This document shows, piece after piece, positions 44,224 to 53,184 of a stretch of DNA of 64,000 nt. The translations under genes were made by a program, and so were the position numbers. Every line of letters begins with the position of its first letter. Within the stretch, counting starts at the first letter, position 1. A model generated the notes under the pieces. The model made no database searches and had not been told where the DNA came from. It saw nothing but the letters and a program-made list of their open reading frames with translations. The DNA lies in assembly GCA_934254815.1 (NCBI GenBank), contig CAKQME010000003.1:62001-126000 (forward strand). The letters run 5' to 3'. The DNA comes from an uncultured Clostridia bacterium. Its GTDB lineage: Bacteria > Bacillota > Clostridia > Christensenellales > Borkfalkiaceae.

Positions 44224-46137
44224 TTATTTTGCAATGAAAGTAACGCCCGCAGGCAAACTTTTTATTTCCGTATCGGGACTTGCGTTATCGCTGTTACAGC
44301 CTATCAATTTATAAGATGCGGCGGTTATTTTTACGTTGGTAAACTCGTTGGAAGTACATCTATGACCGAACAAATTTACTACGGCGTGTCCCGCAGCGTT
44401 TACAGTTACGTTTTTAAGCCTGCTTTCAATCAAAAATCTCGAAGATAATATACCTACGTCGTATTTTATAACGGTCGTAATTCCCGACGAACTCGTAACG
44501 GATTCTTTAACGTCGTATTTGCCGACGTTCACCGTTATGTCGATTAAATCCGCGTCCCTTATCGTATGCGCAAGCAAAGTCGAATTCATAACGGCTAAAT
44601 ATTGCACGTTATCGAAAACTATATTCTTGAATACCGCGCCCGTGCCGACGTGTCCGAAAATTCCGCCCGTTCCCGCGGTTACGTTTTTAATTTTATATCC
44701 GTTACCGTCCAGAACGCCTTTAAAACCGGTTGCGCCGTTAGACGGATTAGAATTATCTCTTATAGCAGTACAAGTTCCGTAATCGGCAAAATCTATATCG
44801 CCGGTAAGAATATAGTAGCCGGTAAACGCCTTATAACCGCCGTCAACCATTTTAAACGCGTCGAAATCGGTGGCTTTCGTAAGAATTTTCGTGCATATTT
44901 CGGCTGACGCCTTATAGCAATACTTATCCGTGTAAATAACCATATCCGAGGAAACTTTTTCGTTTCCGCCGTCGGGAAGGAGATTTTTATTAAGAGTAGC
45001 GGTGTCGCCGCCGATTTCGGTCGATACGGTAACGCCGTTTAAAACGACTTCTTCAAGCGAACCTTCGAGTCCTGCAGGAGCGGTAAACGCACTGTTTTCT
45101 CTGCCAACGATTATTTTATCCGAAAGTTCTCTTTCGGGCAATCTCACGACTAAATTTATTTTAACGAAATTATTTTCGCCGTTTGCCGTATACTTGCCCG
45201 TAAGAAGGGTTTTTCCGCGAGATTTAGCGGTAACGGTATATCCGTCGTTCGCATTTCCCGCAATCTCCGCTTTGGACGAGTCGAAATCGCCGTTATAATC
45301 GGCGTTTATATCGAATTCGACTTTAGCGTCGGTTCGTTTAGTTCCGTTTATCTGTACGCCGAAGTCGAGCGCGACCTCGCTTTTCAACCCTAACTCGCCG
45401 TTTACGGTAACGAGCGTAAGCAAGTACGCGCCGTCCGTTCTTTCATAGTCGAAATCGTTTTCGGGTTCGATGACGACTTCGCTTGCGTAAACGACTACGG
45501 TAAAGGTTCTTTCCGCAAGAGAACCGCGAATTTCCGCGAATACGGAAAACGAAGTAACCCCCGCTTTAACTCCCTTTACGGTAAGCATACCGTTTTCGTC
45601 AACGGTTGCCGTCGCCACGCCGTCCTGCGCCTTATCCGTAAGCGAAACCGAATAATTTATTTTATCGTCTACTTTTTTGCCGTTGAAATCCGCGTAGAGC
45701 GCGGCTTTAAACTCGCCGCCGCTCACGACGGATATTTGCCCGTTTACGCCCTTAATACTCGCGCTATAGGGCGAATCGGAAACTATTACCCTGCACTTTG
45801 CGGTCGCGCCGTTTGAGCTTGCCGTAATATCGCAAGCCCCGACGTTTTTAGCAGTAACCGTACCGTCCTCGGTAACCGAGGCGATATCGGCGTTATCGCT
45901 CGAAAACGAAACGACGGAATTATCGGAAACCGTTGCCGAAATAACTGCCGTTTCGTATTTAGTCAGTTCGAGCGAAGTTACGCTGAGCGAAATCGTCGTT
46001 TGCCCGTCGCTACCGCTCGTCGAATCCGAGGTAGATCCGGAATCATTGCCTTTCTTACAACCGTTGCAAGATACGGCAAAACATAAAGCGAAAACCAGAA
46101 TAAAAGATAATATAAGCGTTATTCTTCTTTTAAACAT
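44224..46137 (-). CDS. Surface lipoprotein with Big2 and beta-helix-like domains
   Basis: A 637-residue lipoprotein with lipobox AVSCNG near residue 24. A bacterial Ig-like Big2 domain lies at about 50-125 (LTKYETAVISATVSDNSV ... NVGACDITASS), followed by further Ig-like sequence. Residues 455-600 have a GLUG/beta-helix-like pattern: YYILTGDIDFADYG, FKGVLDGNGYKIKNVTAG and IFGHVGTGAVFKNIVFDN. The same pattern occurs twice in the lipoprotein at 59259-61967. I chose the ATG at 46137 because AGGAG lies eight bases ahead; the ATG at 46143 would sit on the ribosome site. Its role is probably glycan binding at the surface. Confidence 0.8.
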   Translation of the reverse strand: MFKRRITLILSFILVFALCFAVSCNGCKKGNDSGSTSDSTSGSDGQTTISLSVTSLELTKYETAVISATVSDNSVVSFSSDNADIASVTEDGTVTAKNVGACDITASSNGATAKCRVIVSDSPYSASIKGVNGQISVVSGGEFKAALYADFNGKKVDDKINYSVSLTDKAQDGVATATVDENGMLTVKGVKAGVTSFSVFAEIRGSLAERTFTVVVYASEVVIEPENDFDYERTDGAYLLTLVTVNGELGLKSEVALDFGVQINGTKRTDAKVEFDINADYNGDFDSSKAEIAGNANDGYTVTAKSRGKTLLTGKYTANGENNFVKINLVVRLPERELSDKIIVGRENSAFTAPAGLEGSLEEVVLNGVTVSTEIGGDTATLNKNLLPDGGNEKVSSDMVIYTDKYCYKASAEICTKILTKATDFDAFKMVDGGYKAFTGYYILTGDIDFADYGTCTAIRDNSNPSNGATGFKGVLDGNGYKIKNVTAGTGGIFGHVGTGAVFKNIVFDNVQYLAVMNSTLLAHTIRDADLIDITVNVGKYDVKESVTSSSGITTVIKYDVGILSSRFLIESRLKNVTVNAAGHAVVNLFGHRCTSNEFTNVKITAASYKLIGCNSDNASPDTEIKSLPAGVTFIAK

Positions 46138-46155
46138 ATTCATCTCTCCTTGCCG

Positions 46156-48258
46156 TTAATCCAAATCCCAGTCGGCAAAAACGACGTCTGCCAACTGACC
46201 TTCTTTAAGGTGCGTGTTTTGTAACGCGTTAAAGTCGTTATAAAACGCTTTGCGAAGAACTTTCAACTGAGTTTCGTTGTAAGTCGAGGCGTAAGTAGTA
46301 CACAAAACGAGCCTCGGGAACAACGACTCTATCAATATATTCTTGTAAAGTATTTCGTACTTTTCGGGATCGGTTTCCTTGTACGGTTCTATCGCCTTAT
46401 AAGCATTATCGAAAAGTCCCATCCAGTGATTTATCATACCTTGCGGCCAGATTTCTTCGCCTGCAAGCGCGTTGGAGTGTACTCCGCCGCCCGTTTTCGA
46501 TTCTTTGGAGCGTTGATTTGCCTGAAGTTCGTTAAAATACTGCCTCATATACGGCTCGGCTTCGGCAAAATAATTTTTAAACCAAAAATCCACCACTTCG
46601 CCGTAGTTGTAATTGCAGTTAAACTCGAATTTAGCGGCGAGATAATCCCTTAACTTTGCAAACCCGCTGCAATTCGAGTTTTCAAACGAACCCTCGCTAT
46701 AAACGTAACTCGCGTTATAACTTTTGAAAAAGCGCAGGTTTTCGGGAATGGTGTCGAAACTGTTGTACGGATAAAAATACATCCAGTAGTTTACTTCGTA
46801 AAGCCAGAGATACATTTTTCCGCCGAGTCCCGCCCACGCTTTAACCGCGTTTGCGTAAACTTGATTTTCTACCTCGTAAAAACTATGAACGTAATTTGCC
46901 GCAGATGCCGCGTACTCAATGGAAACCCTGTCGTGGCAAACGAGTTTTTCGTTATTACCGGCATCGTCCTTTTGCAAGACCGCTTGCACCGTTCCGTCCT
47001 CGTCTTTTACAAATCTGTAAAGATCGTCGGGTTGACCTTTACCTTCCGCGTCGTATACGATGTCGCCGTTTGCGTTATGAATTACCGGCGCTTTTACGGC
47101 AGTACCGTAAGCAAGAAGAACTATATTGAATTCCTTGTTGGACGAAAATCCGTCTTTTACCGCCTGCGCCGAATTAAGATATTCGTTTACCTTATCGGCA
47201 ACGTCGTTGGTAAAAGTAAGCATTGCGCCGGCGATAGTATTGCCGTAGTGCGAATAAGCCTCAACGCAGGCGTCACAAGTACAATTTACTACGTCGTTTT
47301 CTCCCGCCATTACGTCGTTTTGCGAAATTCTTATACTGTCAACGTTCGGTTTATCCTTCATAAAACCTATCGTTGCGGCAGCGTAAGTTTCTATCATCGC
47401 CTCATATTCCGCCTCGTCGCCGTGCGCCGTGAAACACGGCTGCCACTGCGTATTCAACTTACCGTTCGTTATTTCCATGGTGTCCGAAAACCAAAGCGGA
47501 TGAGCCGCCTTTTCGGCAAGCGTGGTAAAATCGGTAATGTTATGAACGGCGTTAGTACCCGTATTCAGAATAAGTTCGCCGGTAGAAAAACCCATATCGT
47601 ATTTCTTTGCCGAAGTCATTTTATTGCTCGCCACGCGATAATCGTAATCGGGGGCTTCGACTATATCCATAGTAGGAATAGCAGCGTCGGCTTTGGTAAA
47701 TACGACCATATCGGCGGACAACGCCTCGTAGCCTAAAACGTATTTTAAAAACGCTATCGCGCCCATCTGATAACCTCGGTCGCTGTAAGCCTGTATAAAC
47801 ACGCTATTACCAACCGTGGTAACCATATAACCCGAAACGCCGAGTTCGGAATATTCGGGCAGCGAAAGACCCGCCTCTTCGAATTTATCGTCCGCTCCGA
47901 CGAAAACGAATTTACCTCCGATTTCGCCGTCCGCCGCCTCCGCGACGTTTGCGCCGGTCGCCGCCGCGGTTTGCCTTTGAATAAGACTTACCGCGCCCGA
48001 CGCCTGCGTACCCGCGACTATTTTATACTCCGAAACGCCGTTTTTGGCAAATTCGCCTACGGGAGAGTTATAATCCACGGTTACGTTATGCAGGGAATTT
48101 GTTACGTAATGAGGCGCATTCGCCTCGGCGGGTGAAACCGCCGACGGAATTTTACCTCCGCCGCCGTTATTATTTTTTTTACAGGCGGTAACGCTTAACG
48201 CTATACTGCCCGACAGGCAAAACGCCGTAAATAAAGAAACTAATTTTTTACCTCTCAT
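46156..48258 (-). CDS. DUF4838 lipoprotein, putative glycoside hydrolase
   Basis: A 700-residue lipoprotein with lipobox SVTACK near residue 26 and a Gly/Asn linker. The N-terminal domain (about 45-200) is of the accessory type seen ahead of GH67/GH20 barrels (SGYMVTTVGNSVFIQAYSDR). The DUF4838 barrel covers about 205-560, with CTCDACVEAYSHYG near 323 and a Trp/Tyr-rich stretch, KMYLWLYEVNYWMYFYPYNS. A helical C-terminus follows. It is the second of three DUF4838 proteins in this window. The catalytic residues are not known to me, so hydrolase activity is inferred. It stands between the Ig-like surface protein and the beta-helix lipoprotein of one operon. Confidence 0.87.
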   Translation of the reverse strand: MRGKKLVSLFTAFCLSGSIALSVTACKKNNNGGGGKIPSAVSPAEANAPHYVTNSLHNVTVDYNSPVGEFAKNGVSEYKIVAGTQASGAVSLIQRQTAAATGANVAEAADGEIGGKFVFVGADDKFEEAGLSLPEYSELGVSGYMVTTVGNSVFIQAYSDRGYQMGAIAFLKYVLGYEALSADMVVFTKADAAIPTMDIVEAPDYDYRVASNKMTSAKKYDMGFSTGELILNTGTNAVHNITDFTTLAEKAAHPLWFSDTMEITNGKLNTQWQPCFTAHGDEAEYEAMIETYAAATIGFMKDKPNVDSIRISQNDVMAGENDVVNCTCDACVEAYSHYGNTIAGAMLTFTNDVADKVNEYLNSAQAVKDGFSSNKEFNIVLLAYGTAVKAPVIHNANGDIVYDAEGKGQPDDLYRFVKDEDGTVQAVLQKDDAGNNEKLVCHDRVSIEYAASAANYVHSFYEVENQVYANAVKAWAGLGGKMYLWLYEVNYWMYFYPYNSFDTIPENLRFFKSYNASYVYSEGSFENSNCSGFAKLRDYLAAKFEFNCNYNYGEVVDFWFKNYFAEAEPYMRQYFNELQANQRSKESKTGGGVHSNALAGEEIWPQGMINHWMGLFDNAYKAIEPYKETDPEKYEILYKNILIESLFPRLVLCTTYASTYNETQLKVLRKAFYNDFNALQNTHLKEGQLADVVFADWDLD

Positions 48259-48268
48259 AATTTTCTCC

Positions 48269-51200
48269 TCATTCAGCCGTTACTGTAAACGATTCGGTCG
48301 AAACGTTGCCGAACTCGTCGCTTACGGTTATAAACATAACGTATTTGCCCGACTTGGTCGTTTTAAACGAGTTAGAGTTGCCGTCAAGCATAGTCATTTT
48401 ACCGTCGGCGTCTATGACGTATTTGATTACGGTGAGTTTGTCCGCCGCGGTTACGTTATCGGTAGCCGAAAAATCGGGAAGAATTATCGTTTCGCCCGCC
48501 TTTACGGTTTTGGTATAATCCGAATTTATTTTTATTACGGGCGCATCCGTGTCGATAACGTTTATATAAGCCGTGAACTTTCTGCTGCCTATTGCCCAGT
48601 TTTCTTTTTGAGCGGTATATTTTGCGTTCCACACGCCGTATTTATCAAGTTTTATAACGTACTCTTTACCCGCGTCCACGTTTTCGAGTTTCACGCCGCT
48701 TTTATCGGTAACTATATTACCGTCGCCGTCGTAAACCGAAAGTTTTACCGCAACGTTAGGACAAAACGTATCGCCCGCCGTAACGGAGTGCAAAATATAT
48801 TCGTCGTTTAAATTATAATTTCCGCCGTAATCGCCGTTTATCTTTATAGTCGGTTTTGCGTAATCGCCCGTATCGGAAGAAAGAATATTTCCCGAAACCG
48901 CGTCTATTTTGTATTCCGCGCCGCGGGATACGTTTTCGACAGCAAAATCGAAATATACTTTTCCCGACGGGAAACCGTCAAAATCGTCGCCGTTATCGTA
49001 TTTGCTTACCGGTACGTTGGTTTTGTTAAACGAGAATTTACCGTTTTTATACCCCACTTTAACGCCTTCGACGCCCGCCGTAAGAATAGTTTTAAGATCG
49101 AGCGCAAAATCGCCGTTGGACACGGTCGTACCCGCCGAACTTACCGCGATATTTAAAGTCGCGGACAATTCGGGGTTTAACGAATCTTTAAGCGTTACTT
49201 TTACAGAGCCGAATTTAGTGAGTTTTGCAAAAGTAGTGAATTCAACCGAGAACACGTCGGCAACCTGCGCGTTGGCAAAAGTCCATTTAACCTCTTTCGC
49301 CGCTTTTTCAATCGCTATAAGCACGCCTTTTTCAAACTCGACTCCGTTATCGTCTACGAAACTCGTAATGAAACCGTCGCCGTAAAAATAAGCCGAGCAA
49401 TCAATTTCTTCGTCGTTGCGTATTTTTAAAACCGCGACCTCTTTCGTCCCGTTGTTATATTCTTCCTTACCGCAGAAATAAGTGATTTTCACCTTATCGC
49501 CTTCGTTATCAACGGTCGGAATAAATTTTTCGCCCGAAGAATAAATTTCGGTTTTACCGTCGGGATATTCTATTTTTACGGAACAAAGTTTCTTTTCGTT
49601 TTTACCCGACGAATAATCGTCGCAGTAAAGTTCGGGTAACAGATATTCCGAACCTTCGATATACACGGGGTCGAGATTTGCCGACTCGTTAAAGAACGGC
49701 TCTTCGCTCGCCACGGCGTTTATCGTTACGGACTCGCGGGCGGCGTTTCCGACGTAATCGGTCGCGGTGTAGGTAATAGTCCATTCGCCCGCTTTTTCAA
49801 ACCTGTATCCGTCGGCTATTTCAATCGTTTCGTCGCCCTGCGTCGCGGTTATCTTCACGGTTTTATTTCCGCTCCCGCCGACTATCGTCGCGTCTTTCAA
49901 TTCAACGGGATAGCCGAGTTTAACTTCCGTTTCGACATGCGGCAAAGTAATCTCTATAGGAGCAATTTCCGCACCCGCGTGCACAACGAAAACTTTCTCG
50001 CTCTCGTTGCCCGAATAATCTTTGACTTTATAAACGAGTGCGTAGTACCCCGCCTTTTCGGGCACGAACGCGCCGTCCAACAAACTTACGGAAACGGGAT
50101 ATACGGAGGAATAGTTATAGTAAACGTATACGTCGGGTTCGAGATTGCCTGCGTAATCGTCGTAAGCGGTCGCGGCAGGAACGCTGTACGCTTTTCCCAC
50201 GACGCCTTCGGGCATTTTTTCGTAAGGCGTATTTACGGTAATAGCGGGCGCGCCGTCGTCTACGAAGGTGTTGCCGACTATATCCATACCGAGGACTTTC
50301 GTAAGGCAGAAATTAGCCGTACTCGAAGAATACCCCGACGCCGATATGCTTAAACGCACTTTATCGCTTTTAAAACCCGTCCACACGTCCTTGTAATAAT
50401 CAACGCTGTTGAGTTGCGAAACGATATTTCCCTGCGCGGTGATTTTGGTGGTCTGGGCGTCGAACGAAGTAGAAATCTTCCACTTATCCGGAGCAAGAGG
50501 AGTCGCTCCGCCGCCCCATTTAAGGTTTACGCCGTCGTCGGAATTAAATTGAGCGACGAACGAACCTAAAATCAAAGTTCCTTTACCGTTGTTTACTTCA
50601 AGACCGCTCGACGCCTCGTAACCGGTCATTATTTGTCCCTGCCCCGCCGCCGCGACGCACATTTGTCCGAGCGCGTTGCCGTTTATCGTCCAACGCATTA
50701 TATCTATATTGACGAATACAGACGGATCGAACGCGTCGGTTAAAGTAACCGTAAGTTTATCGAAATCGGCAGTACCGCGCTTATCGGGAGTAATGAAACC
50801 CTCAATAATATTATTAGTCGAAGTCAGATCCGCAAGGTCGATAAGTTTCGTAAACGATAAAGTATCGCCTTTTGCCAGACGAATGTTAAGACCTTCGGAA
50901 TTCGCCTCCATTTCGGTATACTTGCCGTATTTTGCCGAACTTGCCTCGCCGCCGGTCGTATACGCGGTGTAACCTACGCTGAATTCAAAAGTTTTAATGA
51001 AGATTTTACCGCCGTCGGTAACCATATATTTGACGCCGTATTTACCCGCCTGCGCTAATTTAACTTCGCTCGTGCCGTAAATCGTTCCGTCGGGACACTC
51101 GACCACGGCGGTCGCTTTCAATTCCTTACCGTTCACGCTTAAAACGTAATCGGGAACTTTAAAAGTTTCGCCGTAAACGTAATTTTGTTTAATCTCGCCG

Positions 51201-51337
51201 CCGTTCCATTCCTCGGCAAACGCGCTTTTCATTCCGCAAACGCCTATCGCCGCGGCTGAAACAGCCGTAAGCGCAAAAGCCGTAGTTGCGGCAATTTTTA
51301 ATTTGGAATTTTTATTTTTCATTTTATTTTTCATCAT
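48269..51337 (-). CDS. Large secreted Ig-like protein
   Basis: A 1022-residue exported protein with a signal peptide ending near SAFA-EEW (about residue 41) and no lipobox. Several Ig/HYR-like domains follow, seen as repeats of the type AYDDYAGNLEPDVYVYYNYS, TYTATDYVGNAARESVTINA and, at the C-terminus, FSATDNVTAADKLTVIKYVI ... VSDEFGNVSTESFTV. Lectin-like regions lie between them near 130-340 and 650-820. No catalytic motif or sortase signal is visible. It follows the permease genes and precedes the DUF4838 lipoprotein, so it probably binds the target glycan. Confidence 0.82.
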   Translation of the reverse strand: MMKNKMKNKNSKLKIAATTAFALTAVSAAAIGVCGMKSAFAEEWNGGEIKQNYVYGETFKVPDYVLSVNGKELKATAVVECPDGTIYGTSEVKLAQAGKYGVKYMVTDGGKIFIKTFEFSVGYTAYTTGGEASSAKYGKYTEMEANSEGLNIRLAKGDTLSFTKLIDLADLTSTNNIIEGFITPDKRGTADFDKLTVTLTDAFDPSVFVNIDIMRWTINGNALGQMCVAAAGQGQIMTGYEASSGLEVNNGKGTLILGSFVAQFNSDDGVNLKWGGGATPLAPDKWKISTSFDAQTTKITAQGNIVSQLNSVDYYKDVWTGFKSDKVRLSISASGYSSSTANFCLTKVLGMDIVGNTFVDDGAPAITVNTPYEKMPEGVVGKAYSVPAATAYDDYAGNLEPDVYVYYNYSSVYPVSVSLLDGAFVPEKAGYYALVYKVKDYSGNESEKVFVVHAGAEIAPIEITLPHVETEVKLGYPVELKDATIVGGSGNKTVKITATQGDETIEIADGYRFEKAGEWTITYTATDYVGNAARESVTINAVASEEPFFNESANLDPVYIEGSEYLLPELYCDDYSSGKNEKKLCSVKIEYPDGKTEIYSSGEKFIPTVDNEGDKVKITYFCGKEEYNNGTKEVAVLKIRNDEEIDCSAYFYGDGFITSFVDDNGVEFEKGVLIAIEKAAKEVKWTFANAQVADVFSVEFTTFAKLTKFGSVKVTLKDSLNPELSATLNIAVSSAGTTVSNGDFALDLKTILTAGVEGVKVGYKNGKFSFNKTNVPVSKYDNGDDFDGFPSGKVYFDFAVENVSRGAEYKIDAVSGNILSSDTGDYAKPTIKINGDYGGNYNLNDEYILHSVTAGDTFCPNVAVKLSVYDGDGNIVTDKSGVKLENVDAGKEYVIKLDKYGVWNAKYTAQKENWAIGSRKFTAYINVIDTDAPVIKINSDYTKTVKAGETIILPDFSATDNVTAADKLTVIKYVIDADGKMTMLDGNSNSFKTTKSGKYVMFITVSDEFGNVSTESFTVTAE

Positions 51338-51352
51338 ATCTCTCTTAAAATA

Positions 51353-52258
51353 TTATCCTTTAACTCCGCCCACCGTCAGATTTCCGAGCAACCGCTTATG
51401 GAAGCAAAGGAAAATGATAAGTACGGGAAGCAGGAACATAATAGGCGCAGCCATCTTTACGGGTACTTTCGCAAAGTAATTGAACGAACTGCTCTTTATC
51501 CAGTACAACGCCTCCGCAATGGTCGGATGCGTAGGCAAATAAAGCATCGGAGTCTGAAAGTCGTTCCAGTAAGTTACGAACATTATAAGAAGCACCGTGA
51601 AAAAGGTGTTTTTTGCAAGCGGCATAGAAATTCTCGTCATAATACAAAAATCGCTTGCGCCGTCTATTTCCGCCGCCTCGCTGTACGCGTCGGGTATCGA
51701 CGAGAACACTTCGTGAAACACGAGGAAATAAAGTCCTAAAAAACCCGACTTCATTATCCACATTCCCCACAAATGGTCGTAAACGCCCATTCTTATAACG
51801 ACCTGCAATTCGGACGCCTGACTGCCTACTATGGGGACGACCATACATACGAGTACGGTGGAATATATTATTTTTGAAAATTTATATTTGTATCGGGCGC
51901 AAAGGTATGCGGTTATGCACGGCACGAGCGTAGAAACGAACGCGCTGCCCACGGAATACAATACGGAATTTAAAATCATTTGTCCCGTAGTGATAACCGT
52001 TTTTACGCCGTCTATAAGTTTTTCGACCTTGTATTCATACAAAACGTAAGCAAAGTTATCGAAATACCAAGGGTCGGGCAAACCGTACTTGTTACCCAAA
52101 AAGTCGTTGGGGTTTTTAAGCGAAGTCAATAAAGCCCAGATAAGCCAAATTATAAGTACGGCGCAGTATATACAAAGCACCGCAAGCATTACCACGGTTA
52201 AAGGAGTCATTTTTTCGCGCGTAGCGTGATTTTTCGCTTTTAATTTTTTGTTTTCCAC
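51353..52258 (-). CDS. Carbohydrate ABC transporter permease (MalG-like)
   Basis: A 301-residue membrane protein with about six segments and the EAA loop YSEAAEIDGASDFCIMTRIS near residue 195. It ends in the usual GGVKG tail. It starts with GTG at 52258 after AAGGAGG, two bases from the previous stop. It resembles the permease at 3677-4558 but belongs to a separate importer. Confidence 0.92.
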   Translation of the reverse strand: MENKKLKAKNHATREKMTPLTVVMLAVLCIYCAVLIIWLIWALLTSLKNPNDFLGNKYGLPDPWYFDNFAYVLYEYKVEKLIDGVKTVITTGQMILNSVLYSVGSAFVSTLVPCITAYLCARYKYKFSKIIYSTVLVCMVVPIVGSQASELQVVIRMGVYDHLWGMWIMKSGFLGLYFLVFHEVFSSIPDAYSEAAEIDGASDFCIMTRISMPLAKNTFFTVLLIMFVTYWNDFQTPMLYLPTHPTIAEALYWIKSSSFNYFAKVPVKMAAPIMFLLPVLIIFLCFHKRLLGNLTVGGVKG

Positions 52259-52260
52259 GA

Positions 52261-53181
52261 TTAAACCTCCTTAGGACCGTATTTATCGAGTAAATGCTTA
52301 ACCAAAAACGTGAGCGGTATCGCGACTATCGTTATCATAAGACCGAGCGACGCAATCGTCGGATACTCCGACATATTCTGTTTCGCCGTATAAGTTTTAA
52401 CGTAAAGCAAGTAACCCAAAGTCATCGTTTCGTTGTTCGGAGTAGTGCCGAAGAAGAGGAAATCGTTTATTTGGTTAGTAAATATCCCCGCTACGCCCGT
52501 TACCAGAAATACCGACACGGTAGAAAACGACATAGGCAAAACGATATACCAGAATTCCTTAAAGCCGCTTGCCCCGTCAAGATGAGCCGACTCTATAACT
52601 TCGGTGGAAATAGACGACATTTTGTTTGCGTACATTAAAACCGAAGTCGCAAATCCGATAAATATGTTATAGAACATTACCGTGGCAAAACGCCTGTCCA
52701 TACTGAAAAAGTCTATCTTTTTGTCCATATTGAACACTTTTTTGAGTATGTCCGCTAAAACGTTGTTCATAAACGAAACGTAAATGCTTACCAGAACTAT
52801 GCTTGACAATATGGACGGCAAAAACAACATTACCCTGAAAAGTCCCGCCGCGGGCAACTTCTTGAATATATAGTACGAGAAGAACAACCCGAGCGGCACG
52901 CCCACTACGAGCGTTATGAGATAAACTTTCAGCGACACCCCCGCCGCGTGGATCATCTGATCGAACATAGTCGGGTCTTTGAACCACCGCGTAAAGTTGT
53001 CGAATGTCCATTTATATTTGGTATAATCGTATACGTCGATATCCTTGAACGACAACAAAATAGAGTTGAAGTTTACGAACAGATAAAATATTACGAATTG
53101 TAAAACGGGATACGCCATAAACGCGCAATAAAAGATAAGTTTTTTATTCGCGCGGGAACGGACGCTGTTTTTTTCCACCAT
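52261..53181 (-). CDS. Carbohydrate ABC transporter permease (MalF-like)
   Basis: A 306-residue membrane protein with a basic start and about six segments. The EAA-type loop IESAHLDGASGFKEFWYIVL lies near residue 195, with Ser in place of the first Glu-Ala pattern. It pairs with the MalG-like permease and with the binding protein at 53185-54930; only 3 bp separate it from that gene. No ATPase is encoded nearby. Confidence 0.92.
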   Translation of the reverse strand: MVEKNSVRSRANKKLIFYCAFMAYPVLQFVIFYLFVNFNSILLSFKDIDVYDYTKYKWTFDNFTRWFKDPTMFDQMIHAAGVSLKVYLITLVVGVPLGLFFSYYIFKKLPAAGLFRVMLFLPSILSSIVLVSIYVSFMNNVLADILKKVFNMDKKIDFFSMDRRFATVMFYNIFIGFATSVLMYANKMSSISTEVIESAHLDGASGFKEFWYIVLPMSFSTVSVFLVTGVAGIFTNQINDFLFFGTTPNNETMTLGYLLYVKTYTAKQNMSEYPTIASLGLMITIVAIPLTFLVKHLLDKYGPKEV

Positions 53182-53184
53182 ATT

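Noticed and set aside
46861..47736. Long plus-strand open frame (291 codons)
   Set aside because: It lies antisense to the well-supported DUF4838 lipoprotein and shows basic, low-order sequence; it is a frame shadow.
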